From Apostichopus japonicus (taxonomy: Eukaryota; Echinodermata; Holothuroidea; Aspidochirotida; Stichopodidae), in NCBI RefSeq assembly GCF_037975245.1, contig NC_092571.1, forward strand, positions 24,938,564-25,002,563: a stretch of DNA of 64,000 nucleotides, in the 5' to 3' direction. The notes beneath the pieces are model-generated. The model ran no database searches and had not been told where the DNA came from. It saw nothing but the letters and a program-made list of their open reading frames with translations. Made by a program: the position numbers and the translations under genes. Shown in pieces: positions 1 to 11,847 of the stretch (position 1 is the stretch's first letter; every line of letters starts with the position of its first letter).

Positions 1-844
1 CTCTTTTAAAGAATAATGGAACAATGTTAATTAAAACATAGTTAGTCCAGCGTTTATCGGATATGCGGTACAAAGCCCAAATATTATCATATAGCGAGAC
101 AATATACACAGTTGACATTTTCAAGATAGAAATACCAAATGAAATATTTGCTTCTTAATCTCTTCAAAGAAGACTATAAGTGGATTCAGAGTGAAATTCG
201 ATGCCACCGTTCGCTGTCTGTTAAAAGTACAGGTACAACAGCACAGCCCGTCATCTCTCTTCAATTGTAAGTTCTATAAAGGTATCGCACCACAATTAGA
301 GTAGTGCACGTCCGCCTGAGAGGTTAACCATTGTCGGAAAATAGCCCTAAAGTGCCCGACTGTATTGGGATTTTTGGCATTTTCTGAGTCATCACCATTC
401 TTTTTTATGCTTGGTTGTTTAAGAAGATGATAATAAACTACTGATGGTCTAAACATCTGGAGGATTGAAGGTGATTTAAGGTATTTTAGAAATAATCTTG
501 GGTGAAACAAGTAGATTCCGCAGCGACAGCTGGCAGATGGGAAGGGGAGCACTATGATAAACTTTGAGCTCTTCTAGCTCAAAATCTAAATGGTCATGTC
601 AGTTGAAAACTTCTATCTGTGCTCTATCGGCCTTGGAAAGTGACTAGTTTAACGTGTAAGTCAATGGGAGCAATTAATTGTGGTGCGGTACCTATATGAA
701 TTTAACTTTGTCGCAAACAGGACACTCGCGATTGTGATTCCGTCTTCAGTCTCAGCCGGTCAACTCAGGTTATCCTAACCATGCAGGACCCAATATTTTC
801 GCCAACATGATCATTATATTGTGATTGCAATAAACCAAGGGTTG
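1..844. other. No gene recognised
   Basis: AT-rich sequence with only short open frames in conflicting frames. I see no domain motif, no coherent splice-phase pattern and no RNA gene. Confidence 0.5.
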
Positions 845-1206
845 GATATAGCTTAGTTAGTATAGAGCATAGGATATAGCTTAGTTAGTAAAGAGCACAG
901 GATATCGCTTAGTTAGTATAGAGAGCATAGGTTATCTTATTTAGTATAGAGCATAGAATATAGCTTAGTTAGCTTATAGTTAGTATATAGCATAGGATAG
1001 CTTAGTTAGTATAGAGCATAGAATATAGCCTATAGTTAGTATAGAGCATAAGATATATAGCTTAGTTAGTATAGAGCTTGATGCTTAGTTAGTATAGAGC
1101 AGTATAGCTTAGTTAGTAAAGAGCATATGATATAGCTTGGTTAGTATAGAGCATAGGATATAGCTTAGTTAGTATAGAGCATATGATATAGCTTATAGAG
1201 CATAGG
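845..1206. repeat. ~30-bp minisatellite
   Basis: About twelve degenerate tandem copies of a unit close to GCTTAGTTAGTATAGAGCAT, with an added GGATATA. Units vary by indels of a few bases. No coding capacity is seen. Confidence 0.9.
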
Positions 1207-2009
1207 AATCTTTGGTCTTTTCTAATTGCCAATTAATGTTCCTTTGCTGTCTTGTACGACATTCGGGGACGCTACGGATCCACATACTATAACAGACTTT
1301 ACAATGTATATGGGGATTAAACGACCCTTCTTTGTACATGCAGCATTGTTCATTGACCTGCGTTTCCACCAAATGCGTCGTCGTCGTCTTTTGTTGGGAA
1401 ACGAACCGAAATATCGAAGGGTATCTATAACCAAATCCTTGAAGGTTCGGTGCTCCCGAAAAATAGATTTGCTAACAACAAACGCACAAAACTGAAACCA
1501 GGCGTGTATCATATCAACGCGTATAGAGGGTAACACTGTAGACAGTTCATAATGTAGGCCTATATGAAACACGGTCGTACGTGTTATCTCAACTAGTAAC
1601 ATACGTACATGGTACGCGGTAACTACGCTATGGGGTTTTGTTATACACTTTATATCAACTTTCAAAGCCAGGGAAAATCGATATTGGAGGAATAACCTGA
1701 TAAAAGGTAAAATACATAGCCTATGTGATACGTTTTAGTTAACTTTAGAGTTAACTTCAGATTAACTTTAGTCGAGGATTTATTTGTAACGGAAATTTGC
1801 TCATCCTATTGGACGCTTTGACAACAACTGTAAATGGATTACCCAAGAATCGTACATATACTGTAACTTACACCACGACGATCCGCGTGAAAACGTGTCT
1901 GACGGCAGCTAATTATGATATTGTTATTTATGCAGGACGTGTTTGGCAGGCTGTCCTAAGCTTCGCCTGAAAGGTTTGATTTTATCCTTGTTGAAGTAAG
2001 TATGCTGCA
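1207..2009. other. No gene recognised
   Basis: Open frames on both strands at about 1222–1665 overlap one another. They have no recognisable domain and seem to arise from a CGT-rich run near 1375–1390. Nothing else can be supported. Confidence 0.4.
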
Positions 2010-2017
2010 GTATGAGC

Positions 2018-2397
2018 CAAGGGCGTAGGAACCGGAGGGGGGGGGGGGGCTGGGGGGGCGCCAGCCCCCCCAGTGAAAAATGTGGAGGGGCGGAAGTATC
2101 ATTCCGCCCCCCCGCTTCGCAAGTCAGAAAACCCCTTTTTCATTTCCAAATGAGAAAAAAAAATCTCATTTGGAGCACCAAATTGCATCTAAGGCCTGGT
2201 GAAAATACAAAACTAAGTTTACAAAATGGAGTGGGTGTTGAAGTGTGCTGTATTGCACCAAATTGCATCTGAGGCTACCTGGAAATGCAAAAAAATCCAA
2301 AGGGGAGGGGGACACCCCCTCCCCTTAGACCCCTCCCCCAGGCCGGCCATCAGTCTTCAGCCCCCCCCCCACTCAAAAGTACCTTCCTACGCCACTG
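2018..2397. mobile_element. Non-autonomous hAT-like MITE with 8-bp TSD
   Basis: A 380-bp element. The left end begins CAAGGGCGTAGGAACC and the right end, reverse-complemented, reads CAGTGGCGTAGGAAGG, so the ends are inverted repeats. It is flanked by a perfect 8-bp duplication, GTATGAGC, at 2010–2017 and 2398–2405, which is the length typical of hAT transposons. The inside is rich in G and C runs and has no transposase. The same family occurs in the opposite orientation at 54780–55133. Confidence 0.92.
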
Positions 2398-2427
2398 GTA
2401 TGAGCATTATAACATTACTGAAGTCAT

Positions 2428-2771
2428 TGAAGACTCGCCCCAAACCGCGTGCCGCGCTCTGAAAAAGTTAACTATCCGTTGCTTGCAAATGACGTTTTCT
2501 TCTTGTCGCTACAAAATGCATTCAGTAATGAAACGTGATACCTTGTTATCTTTTATCTAGACCTGAGATGTCCACGCTGCTGTGTACACTGTGTTGTGGG
2601 TATTGACCGTAGCTGTATGTATTGACTGTACACTAGTGTCTAATTACCGACGGTAGCAAGCTGTGTGTGTATTTTCTGGGATCGATGGTGGTGTCTAACA
2701 CTTCTGTTACACCTCATTCTAAACTAGGTCAGATTACCGGCATGAGAAATTTGTTTGTTCGCGAGTCTGCA
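2428..2771. mobile_element. 344-bp inverted-repeat element, copy 1
   Basis: The element starts TGAAGACTCGC and ends GCGAGTCTGCA, so the ends are near-perfect inverted repeats of about 11 bp. Closely similar copies lie at 9124–9465 and, reversed, at 57499–57844. There is no coding capacity. I could not make out a clear target duplication, so the superfamily is open. Confidence 0.8.
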
Positions 2772-2777
2772 CACCCT

Positions 2778-2902
2778 TTAAGGGATCACTTTAGGCACAA
2801 AATTACATTTAATGTGTATAGAGACCGTTAGAAATAAAATGTTAACTATCCTTGTTGTTTTTTCTATATACTATTTTCAATCTTTGAGAAGTGACCCTTT
2901 AA
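2778..2902. mobile_element. Small TTAA-bounded MITE candidate
   Basis: 125 bp from TTAA to TTAA. The ends read TTAAGGGATCACTTT and, from the other side, TTAAAGGGTCACTT. TTAA targets are typical of piggyBac and Kolobok elements. The element is small and the inverted repeats are short, so this is tentative. Confidence 0.5.
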
Positions 2903-3299
2903 ACACGTGAGGCATATTAATGAAAGTGGCTGGACTTCTTGGTCTATGACATATTTAAATTCTGCCTAAACTAACCTTCTGGTGGATCTGAACCCTAGGC
3001 AACAACTCATCAACGACTTAAGCAATATATGGTGTATTAAAATGCAACTAATTCGTTGAAATATGTAGATCGAACAACCAAACCTATGAACACATTTATA
3101 TTCATAGATTTACGCCCATTTTGCGTACGCAGTTCAATGTTTGTACAATTGTTTTGTAAAAAAAATACATGTAAATGATGAATGACTGACTGACTGAATG
3201 AATGAATGACTGACTGAATGAATGAATATATATGAATGCATATATATATACTTTTCTTATTTGCTTACTTACAGGTTCAGCGAAATATATATTAAAAGT
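2903..3299. other. Upstream region of the transporter gene with TGAA/TGAC microsatellite
   Basis: A TGAC/TGAA microsatellite lies at about 3176–3230. A good splice acceptor (pyrimidine-rich run ending TTACAG at 3274) lies 25 bp before the transporter ATG. The start codon is therefore probably in the second exon, behind a 5'UTR exon that I could not locate. Confidence 0.5.
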
Positions 3300-6200
3300 A
3301 TGGATGGCGTGCTCGAGAAAGTCTCTCGTCTCGGTCGTAGAAAGCCTTTCGACTCTTGGGACGTCGATTATAACTTACAAACTCCGCTCAAGCGAAAACT
3401 CTCTACTTTCAGCCTTGTCTTCCTCTGTCTTGGAGAGACACTAGGCTTTGGTATTTTTCTAGTCAATGGTTACGTTTCCAAAGAAGTAGCAGGCCCTGGC
3501 ACTGTCTTGTCCTTCGTTTTGGCTGGATTAATCGCGCTCATTCCTGCAGCGTGTTACGCAGAGTTCGCCGCTAAATTACCTCGTATGGGATCGTCCTACG
3601 ATTATATTTATGTGACAATGGGAGAGTTTATCGCATTTCTAGTTGGATGGAATCTTATCTTGGAGTTTGTTCTGAGAGCCATCTCTATGGCACAGATGTG
3701 TAGTTATACCTTAGATCAACTGACCGACAACGAGATACAAAACTTAACAATCTCTACGTTCCAACAAGGGACGCCGTGGACGTATGATTACATCGTTGAC
3801 TATCCAAACATATTAGGATCAATATGTATCATTGCAGCCATAGCGGTCGTCTATTTTGGCGCCAATTTTACTGCCAAGGTTATTTCGACTTTATTAGTTT
3901 TTAAATTCGCTGTCGTCTGCTTCACGATATATATTGGTATTGTGACCGCAGGTGACACAACCTTTTCTACTCATAAGAGAGGCTTTCTACCCTATGGAAC
4001 CGTTGGGGTAATACGCGGAATTCTTCCGTGTTATTTTGCATTTACGGCGTTCAATACTATCGGTGCGCTTGGAGCGGAAGTTAAAGTTCCTCAAAGACAC
4101 ATTCCGCGTTCCATCACCATTTACATGATTATTAGTGTCATAACGTACGTTTTAAATGCCATTTCGCTTAATTTGGCAGTAAATAGTGAACATATTAAAT
4201 CCGGTCAAGCTTACTTTGAAACATTCAGCATCACAGGGCACAAAAGTCTTGTGTGGGGCAGATATTTTATTGGCTTAGGTTCCGTTTGTACTGTTTTCTC
4301 TTCGGTAATCATCAACATATTTTGTGTTCCAAGGATACTTCTTTCAATGTGTACTGACGGTCTTTTATTCCCGTGCTTAGATGAAGATACATTTGTTGGG
4401 AAACGTCTTAGCTTGAAAGAAACGTTGATATTTGGTTTCATTCTGGTCGTGGTGACCATGTTTATCAAAGTACATGCTTTCGAGCAGTTTCAATCAGCAG
4501 GTATACTTTGTTCTCTGATCCTGGTGAGTGTGGCACTTATAATCCTCCGTTACACTCCTTACCGAGTTGAAGTTATTAAAGTAACTGAAGATGTACCTAC
4601 CAATGAAGACGACATTGAAGATATTTTTGAAGAACCAATCGACAAGGCTGTAGTGACCAAGCAGAGCGATGGTAAAATATCAAATTCACGAGACGCTCTT
4701 TCCAAGCAAGAAACTGATGAGGAAACAAGCACAGCTGAAGAAAATATAGAATTATTTTCTACCGCAGAACCAGACGACCAGCAATTAGGTCTCTTAGAAA
4801 CAGAACTATCGCGTCTATTGCCAAGTAGCGACGACGAAATTGAGGGCAGCAATCCCCTTCAAATGGTGGGAAGGAATTCAAAACTTAACAATAGTAATAT
4901 CGCTTTGAATATTCCAGGGTCGTTAAAGGCAGATTTACATCATGCTTTCGATCCAATTGGACGATTTTCACCGGGAGCTGTTGTTGTGACCTGCTTACTG
5001 TCCACAATCGCGTTCCAAGTTGGATTTGCGGCGGTGGTAACTAGCACAGGGTTTCTCGTCTTATCAAAATCGAAAGTCTGGTCTGTGCTACAGGTGATCC
5101 TATTAGCCCTGTCGCTGGTCTCTGTATTGCCGATATACTTACATTACCAAAGGGAACGACAAAAGGGTATTAGTGAGGTAATCTACAATTTGTATTAAAG
5201 GAATGTTCCAGTGGCTGACAGACATGATTGGTTTACAAAATGGAGGGAAATTTCCCGCATATTTACGTCCGCGAAATCATACTCTAACAACAGAGTGTTA
5301 AAATAATGTGTCTACAAAAAACGAAAAAAAAAACTTTGCATAGAATATTGACAGCTATGCAAACATTCATAATATGTCAAATTCCAAGGATAAATCAATA
5401 AAAAATTTATTGCTATTTTTGTTGTTGTTAACAATTACTATGAACACTCCCGGATACTGGAGTAAGAGGGGTTTATAGCCCTGTCAAAATATGTTACACT
5501 GCAATTAAATATAGTTTGAGTTAGGGAAAAGAATTTGAGAATCGGTTTCGAGTAGCAGTGTGGAATATATTTTTCTTCAAGATGTTAAACTGACTGTCAC
5601 CACTCACTGGAATATCCCTTTAAATATCACAAGATGTAATTAAATAGATCTGCTAACTAATATTAACATTTTGATAAGGAATCGAAAATGACTAGTAAGC
5701 CTAAAAAATATTTCCGTTACTATTTTGGTACTAATATTTGGCAGTAACGTATACGTTTTTGTGATACGGAGAAAGGTAGACGAAAGCTCAAATAAATAAA
5801 AAGAATGAGGGGCGTATATAGATAAATGAGTGAAGGGGAGGCGGGGAGGAGGCTAAGTGTTGGAGCAGGAGGAGGAGGAGGGGACTTCCAGACGCAGACT
5901 CGTGGAAATCAGAAGTAAGTCTACGATCAATACCAACGGGAAAGAAATCAGCCGAAATAGCAATTTTTCCCTTAGAATATTACTTCACAGTAATACCTAC
6001 TTCTGATATGTCATATTGTGTTGAAAATCGCTACGAGAATAAGCCTGTGTGAGAATCATACGAATGCCTTGTGATTTGTACATTAGATCCGACTAGGACT
6101 GTGTGTTAAATCATTTGAAAATCCCTGCTGGAGAACAAGAAGAATCGTAAACGGTTGCAGTTTCTCCCCCGCGCAGAGTATACCTCTCCCAACACTTGCT

Positions 6201-8192
6201 TGTTTTCCCTGTTTGTGAGAAACATACATCGGCTATAATATCTGCTACAGTTGGGTCTCGACTACACCCGCCCCCCCCCCTCCTCCCGAACATTGTGGTA
6301 TGTGGTATATTCTTAATAGCTTGATGATAAGTAATATGACTGAAAATGTAATGTTGGTCTCGCATTTTGACATTTTTCGAAAGCGACGTGTGTGTCTGTA
6401 AGATAACGAGGTTATTAGCAAGTCCACGTACGATGCCACACATGTATCTTGATACTATGGAAAGGAGAAAACCATTGAAATACAATCAATATAATATGTT
6501 CATCACACTGTTGCTAATTCAAAACCTTTCAGGAAGTATAACCATGGTGGTGTATTTCTGCCTTATCCTACTGTAAAACTGCAGACCTGTCTTTTTCTTC
6601 TATCCCGTACCGCACCCCCCCCCCGCCCCAGCATGTCCTCCTAAGTATAGCTGCCCTCCTCCATTTCTGCCATCATATCCACCTGCACCCGGTCTCTTGT
6701 CAGCGCCATTTTGAAAACTGTTCATCTACCATTTAGCTTTCTCTATATATACCTGCCCATCAGATTACTGTCCTCACACAACCACCTCCCTTTGCAGTAC
6801 CCTTCATTGAAGACTGCCTTCCTGATCCTGTCCTTCGCCCATACCCGCTGCCCTACCTCTGCTCCTACCCTCTGACCCTACCCTCTGCTTTTCTGTATCA
6901 CTCCTCTATGGCCCTCCTCCTCGCCTAGCCTCATTGTCAGTATATGCTTATAATAAACACTTTTAACCTAATACTTCACGTGACATCATTTCACCTATGA
7001 CAGGTTCCGTTTGTGCCAACGCTACCCCTAATAAGCATATTCATCGACATATTGTTCCTCTTTCAAATACCGCCAACCACCTGGGTAAGATCTCTACTGT
7101 GGCTGGTAGTCGGTAAGTTCATGAATATTTAGTGCCCGTTTACTCATAATTCCTAACTTGATAACTATATATAGACAATTATTCAAAAATGTGAGAAATT
7201 GAAGATGCAAGTGAAATTTAATTAATAGATCTTGGCTCGACACATCTCAAATCGATCAAATAATCAAATATAGTCTAATGTTAAAGACAAAACAAAGACT
7301 GAAAAACAACCACGTAATATTAGACCAAATCGAGTAAAGGTATGCTATGGTGTCCAAGAACAATTCGCAAAGCTATCACACTATCGATGGTACGGTAGTT
7401 TTAAGGAAACGTCTTTGAATCTTGCTAGGTTGGTTCTATATATGCACATCCTGTCATCTGTTATCAATGTATAAATGTATACTTGAATTTGATAACAGGC
7501 CGATCAATTCTACCTACTCAAAACACCCACCTGACCCCCTTCTAATTTAGAAGGGAATTAGTAACGAGAGTACAGACACCCAAAACGAGCAGAATCAAAA
7601 TCACATGGTTATTGCACTTACCTATCACAATACAAATCTCCCAAATTTTGATTTCTTCTTAACGTTTTCAACAGTTTTTTTTCTGGATTTTCTGACAATC
7701 TCAATTATTACCAGATTTTGAGGTTTGTCCAATAAAATTAGACAATCCAATGTCTCATTGCCCAGGTCAATATTCTTACATACATATTTTGTATAGCAAA
7801 ATGTATTCATGAAGACATGAATATTCATAGCACATGAGTAAAGAACACCCAATAATGATCACAGTTAGGCTGACTATACAGCAAGTGTTATGAAGAAAAG
7901 AACAACACTTATTCAAAACGCATATATCCTTAACAAACAAGAAAATTTACTTATGGCTATTTCCATAGCCAGGATGTCTTATCTTCTTAGATAAATTGAT
8001 GTCCTGTTTTATCTCCTTCTATACACAGGAATGTTGATCTACTTGACCTTTGGATTCTCTCACAGCAGGCAAAATTATAACAGAAATGAGAAGAAAGACA
8101 CAAAATATAATATCTCCTATCATCGAAATGTGCCACCGAAAGAACAATTTGAGACTGTCGAGATATTTCAACAACTTTATAGGAATAATTAA
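3300..8192 (+). CDS. SLC7A: Cationic amino acid transporter, SLC7A CAT subfamily (3 coding exons)
   Basis: Predicted plasma-membrane carrier for cationic amino acids. Coding exons are 3300–5177, 7004–7112 and 8029–8192, with GT–AG boundaries and matching phases (0, then 1), giving 716 aa. Exon 1 has the CAT start of TM1 (G-E-T-L-G-F-G at residues 45–51, where mammalian CATs have G-S-T-L-G-A-G) and C-Y-A-E-F with the conserved Glu at residue 88. R-Y-T-P is near residue 417. An acidic hydrophilic loop spans about 420–550, longer than in SLC7A1, followed by two more membrane segments. Exon 2 begins VPFVPTLPLISIF, matching the penultimate CAT segment, and exon 3 encodes the last segment and a charged tail. 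The open frame runs past the exon 1 donor (GAG|GTAATC) to a TAA at 5196–5198; that stop is intronic in this model. ATG 3300 is preferred over the upstream ATG at 3222 because an acceptor lies between them. An AATAAA sits at 8211–8216. The family is clear; the exact paralogue and substrate are not. Confidence 0.92.
5195..5623. mobile_element. TTAA-bounded MITE in transporter intron
   Basis: 429 bp. The left end is TTAAAGGAATGTTCCAGTG and the right end reverse-complemented is TTAAAGGGATATTCCAGTG, so about 19 bp match with few differences. Both ends carry TTAA, as in piggyBac or Kolobok targets. It starts 17 bp after the exon 1 splice donor of the transporter. Its left TTAA contains the TAA that ends the unspliced frame. 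Confidence 0.85.
5624..7003. other. Rest of transporter intron 1: low-complexity tracts
   Basis: Purine-rich tract at about 5832–5885, C-run at 6268–6280 and a long pyrimidine-rich stretch at about 6590–6925. No exon or RNA gene is recognised before the acceptor CAG at 7001–7003. Confidence 0.5.
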
Positions 8193-8210
8193 TTTATTCG
8201 AAAACCGCTA

Positions 8211-8216
8211 AATAAA
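8211..8216 (+). terminator. Putative polyadenylation signal of the transporter
   Basis: AATAAA 19 bases after the stop codon. An hAT-like MITE is inserted only a few bases downstream (duplication starts at 8219), so the original cleavage region may be displaced. Confidence 0.4.
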
Positions 8217-8226
8217 TGAACATGTA

Positions 8227-8521
8227 CAGGCGCGTAGTCAGGAATTTGCAAGGGGGGCGGGGGGCGAACCTGTAGGCAAACTATCTGAGCAGTAGATTCT
8301 GCATTGAAAACTATCTAAGCGTATTGCCACCATGAGTTGGCGCGAATCGTACAAGAACATTTTGGCTGAAAATGCCTCCCAGATCGCTGGAAATGGCACT
8401 TCCCAGGCCTTGTTAGTTGCATCTAAGCTTGAAATTACTAGCGATATCATAAAAACATCCAAAAAATATGCTCAGTGGGGTGGGGGCGGTGCCCCCTTCG
8501 CCCCCCCTGGCTACGCGCCTG
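8227..8521. mobile_element. Non-autonomous hAT-like MITE with 8-bp TSD
   Basis: 295 bp. Left end CAGGCGCGTAG, right end CTACGCGCCTG. Flanked by perfect 8-bp duplications AACATGTA at 8219–8226 and 8522–8529. G-run near the left end and C-run near the right end. No transposase. Confidence 0.92.
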
Positions 8522-8529
8522 AACATGTA

Positions 8530-9123
8530 GTATGGGAATTGAGCTGAAAAGAACAAATAATTTCCTTTTCTCGTTTATGGTTTCACTGTAACTGATATTA
8601 ACTATACTACCAATGAATTCTGTCTATCGCGAATCAACCTAGCTAATGGCATGTTGTGTAACTTGGATCAAAAGAGGACGCGATGAGTTCAACCAAACTC
8701 TATACTATGACTGCAAATATTCAAATCGTTCACTGGTTTTACCACAAATGATTACATAAATGTACAACAATTTACTGAAATTGACTGATGTTAGTGATTT
8801 TAATTAACTAAACTTAGTGAGATGTGTTTTCTCTAATATTTACGGTTTTATCACCAACTTCTTTTATATTTTTATTTTATGAATACAAAGAACCCTTAAT
8901 CAAAGTAAGCGCGTCGTGAAAAGAAGATACACTTAAGATAAAGATCATTAAGATATTAGCATATATAAAGCATTTTACAAACTCATAATTGAATATTGGA
9001 AAAATCAATAGTTAGGTTCTACTTGATTTTATACTCAACAGCTCAAATAGTATTTGACATATACATCAATGTTTTCATTTCGTTAAATTTCAATTCGTTT
9101 CGTTTCGTTTCATTTCAATGTAT
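8530..9123. other. No gene recognised
   Basis: AT-rich spacer. A short run of TTTCG repeats lies near 9095–9115. No motif, RNA gene or exon is seen. Confidence 0.4.
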
Positions 9124-9465
9124 TCATCGCCCAAACCGCGTGCCGCGCTCTGAAAAAGTTAAACTTTCCGTTGCTTGCAAGTGAAGTTTTCTGCTTGTCG
9201 CTACAAAATGCAGACAGTAATGACACGTGATACCTTGTTATCTTTAGCTGGACCTGAGATGTCCAGAGATATCGTTTGCACACTGTACTGTGGGTATTGA
9301 CCGCAGCTGTATGTACTGACTGTACACAAGTGTCTAATTACCGAAGGTAGTAAGTTGTGTGCGTATTATCTGGGATCGATGGTGGTGTCTAACACCTCTG
9401 TTACACCTCATTCGAAACTAGGTCAGATTACCGGCATTAGACGTTTCTTTTTGCGCGAGTCTTCA
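9124..9465. mobile_element. 344-bp inverted-repeat element, copy 2
   Basis: Direct-orientation copy of the element at 2428–2771. The right end GCGAGTCTTCA is intact; the left end is partly decayed (TTCATCGCCC). The body matches over its whole length with scattered substitutions. Confidence 0.8.
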
Positions 9466-10020
9466 CACCTTTCAAGCATGACAAGCTACCGTAATACAAA
9501 ATATAATTAACAACTTAGTTGTGAAAGGACGTGTTATGTATTGCCTCTCTGGACTCAAGAAAACTTGAAGAAGAATAAGAAGAATAAAGAAGAAAAGGAT
9601 ACCGTTTGCCTTGAAAAGCCACGCTTCAAAGGATACCTACTAGGGTGACGGAATCTTCAGCAACACTAATCGACCTTAATCTAACTAATTAACAGGCCAA
9701 TTACTACTGGAATTCTTATTGATGATATGACAGATCGTTTTCCTGTTTATACTCTCATCGACAGTGATATTCCTATTAATAAACCATATTCTCCAAATAG
9801 ATTTTCCGTAAAATCTCAGCTGATAGGCCAGCTGGTTTTAATTATGTCATCCAACATGAATCATGGTCATCCATCCATCCGTCCGTCCTTCCGTCCGTCC
9901 GTCCGTCCGTCCATCCATCTACGTACTGTGCCTTTCACATTCTCTCATGCAAAAACTGAATGCCTCAACCAGAAATGTAATATTTGATGTAAAGTAATAC
10001 TTATAATGCTGCAAAGCACT
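9466..10020. repeat. Spacer with CCGT/CCAT microsatellite
   Basis: Tandem CCGT/CCAT tetranucleotides occupy about 9868–9919. The rest is AT-rich without a recognisable gene. The overlapping open frame at 9727–9987 is mostly microsatellite. Confidence 0.6.
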
Positions 10021-11847
10021 CCCGAAAGCGGAGCGATTAGGGACGAGGGAGCGAGTACCATGGTTACCGAGTACCTTGGTTACCGAGTACCTTGGTAACC
10101 AAGTACCCTGGTTACAGAGTACCGTCCCCGTCTACGTCCAGGAATTAAAAAAAAAATTGGAATTATTCTGTGCCTCTTGATTTTGTGATAATTGCTAATT
10201 CTCTCTTCTCCAACCCAGCTTCCTATCAAAATTGAAAATTTCAATCTTATATTCGACTGGAAGTTTGATTGTTCATTGCTTTCAGCGTCATGACTGAATT
10301 TGAGAGATTAACTGCTTGTATACTTTTAAATGATGTGTGCCACATTCTTTTATAAAGCGGTTATTATATGTTTGTTAGACTTAAACGGAACACTGTTAAA
10401 AAAATCCTGAAAAAAATACTACGGGTTCATGCTTTAATCTCTGACACTCAAAAGGAAAACTATCTACGAAATCCTAAAGATATATTACCTTTTCATTACA
10501 CTATTATACCAAACCACTGAAGAACCAGCAAGCAATAATCCCTGGAAACCCAAGCAACTATTCCATACTAGAACATATAGTTAAGAAAATATCTTCTCGT
10601 ACATATCTATTGCCACATATCTTATATTTGAAACCAATCCCTTGATAAACACCCTCATAATCCCTCCAGTACCCCTCTCCTCCCCTTTTAAAAATATTTT
10701 TCATTAATACACCCATGTCATTATAATGTGCAGCAAATTCTTTACGAATTGTAGCCTGAATGGCGTTCAATGGCTCAATAGCCATTACAACACAGTTTGA
10801 AGCTTTCGGTCACAGTAACGCAACACAGTGCTATTGTGCAATAAAGGGGATTCCCCTTCTATATGTAGCATCCATTTCGACAGTGTTTTTTTTTTTTTTT
10901 CGTCAAAGTATATACCCACAATATGATGTCAAAAATACAACGTAGCATTCCGGCACTTGTAGTATTTCTACCACAGTGAACTAGTTCTTGTTAATCCAGA
11001 GATCAGGTACTATATGCCATTGTTTTCATTAACAAGTGAACTTCAAAGTTCAGGTAAGTCAAAATTTAGATTCTTCCATTTGCGGCAGCTCAAACTTATA
11101 CTGCCTGCCTTTGATCCCAGACATGTTTACTGACCTAGGCCTAAGCGTATAGGCCTACCTAGGTATCTTGGTGGGGTAAATTATGTCGCCGTTACCGACT
11201 TTGAACCGCTAACTATTACTCATTATCTATAGATGTTACATGCCTAGCTTTTGCATTACTAGCTAGATTCACATTCATTTTGATAAAAGTAGAAACAATA
11301 GATAAAATACTGGCCAATTTTGGAGGGAGTAACTTCGTCACATGGTGCAGTCTACTGAATAGATTGTATGCATCAATACTTTATAATTATATCAAATTAC
11401 TAACTTGTTATCAACACAATGAGTTTTTACAATACATTAAATTATATGTTCCTATAGACACTTTTTTTAGACCTTTTTTTAGCTGACACTTTTTTTAGCT
11501 GCTAGACCTCAAGTCTTCAAGGTCAACTTTGCTGCAAAATAAGTCCCACAGAGATATTCCCTTGACATTATCACAACTTGACGGCATTGAGGTGTTTACG
11601 TTTATTCAGTGAAATCCTTGTTTTTATTCATTTGGTTTAACCACTATCTATAAAAGTTTGTCTCATACAGAAAATTAAGTTCTCAAGAAACACTAAGTTT
11701 TTACAAGTAATGGTCCAAATTTTCAAGGACTTTACAAAAATGATGTTTATTGATTAGCCTGATGGGTATATCATCCACAGTTCCAAGTGAAATTCAAGAA
11801 ACTCTAAGATATTTAGTATTGATCATTGTCTGCCATAGGTGTTGTAG

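Noticed and set aside
1222..1665. 147-codon minus-strand and 89-codon plus-strand frames
   Set aside because: They overlap each other, have no domain or conserved motif, and the Arg-rich part comes from a simple CGT run.
5195..5623. Idea that the MITE insertion truncated the transporter
   Set aside because: The TAA lies within the TTAA target itself, so it predates insertion, and the missing C-terminal segments are found in spliced exons downstream.
6367..6576. 69-codon frame in transporter intron 1
   Set aside because: No motif, and no splice-phase fit with the flanking transporter exons.
9727..9987. 86-codon frame with S-I-R-P-S repeats
   Set aside because: The repeat part is a CCGT/CCAT microsatellite; nothing else supports coding.
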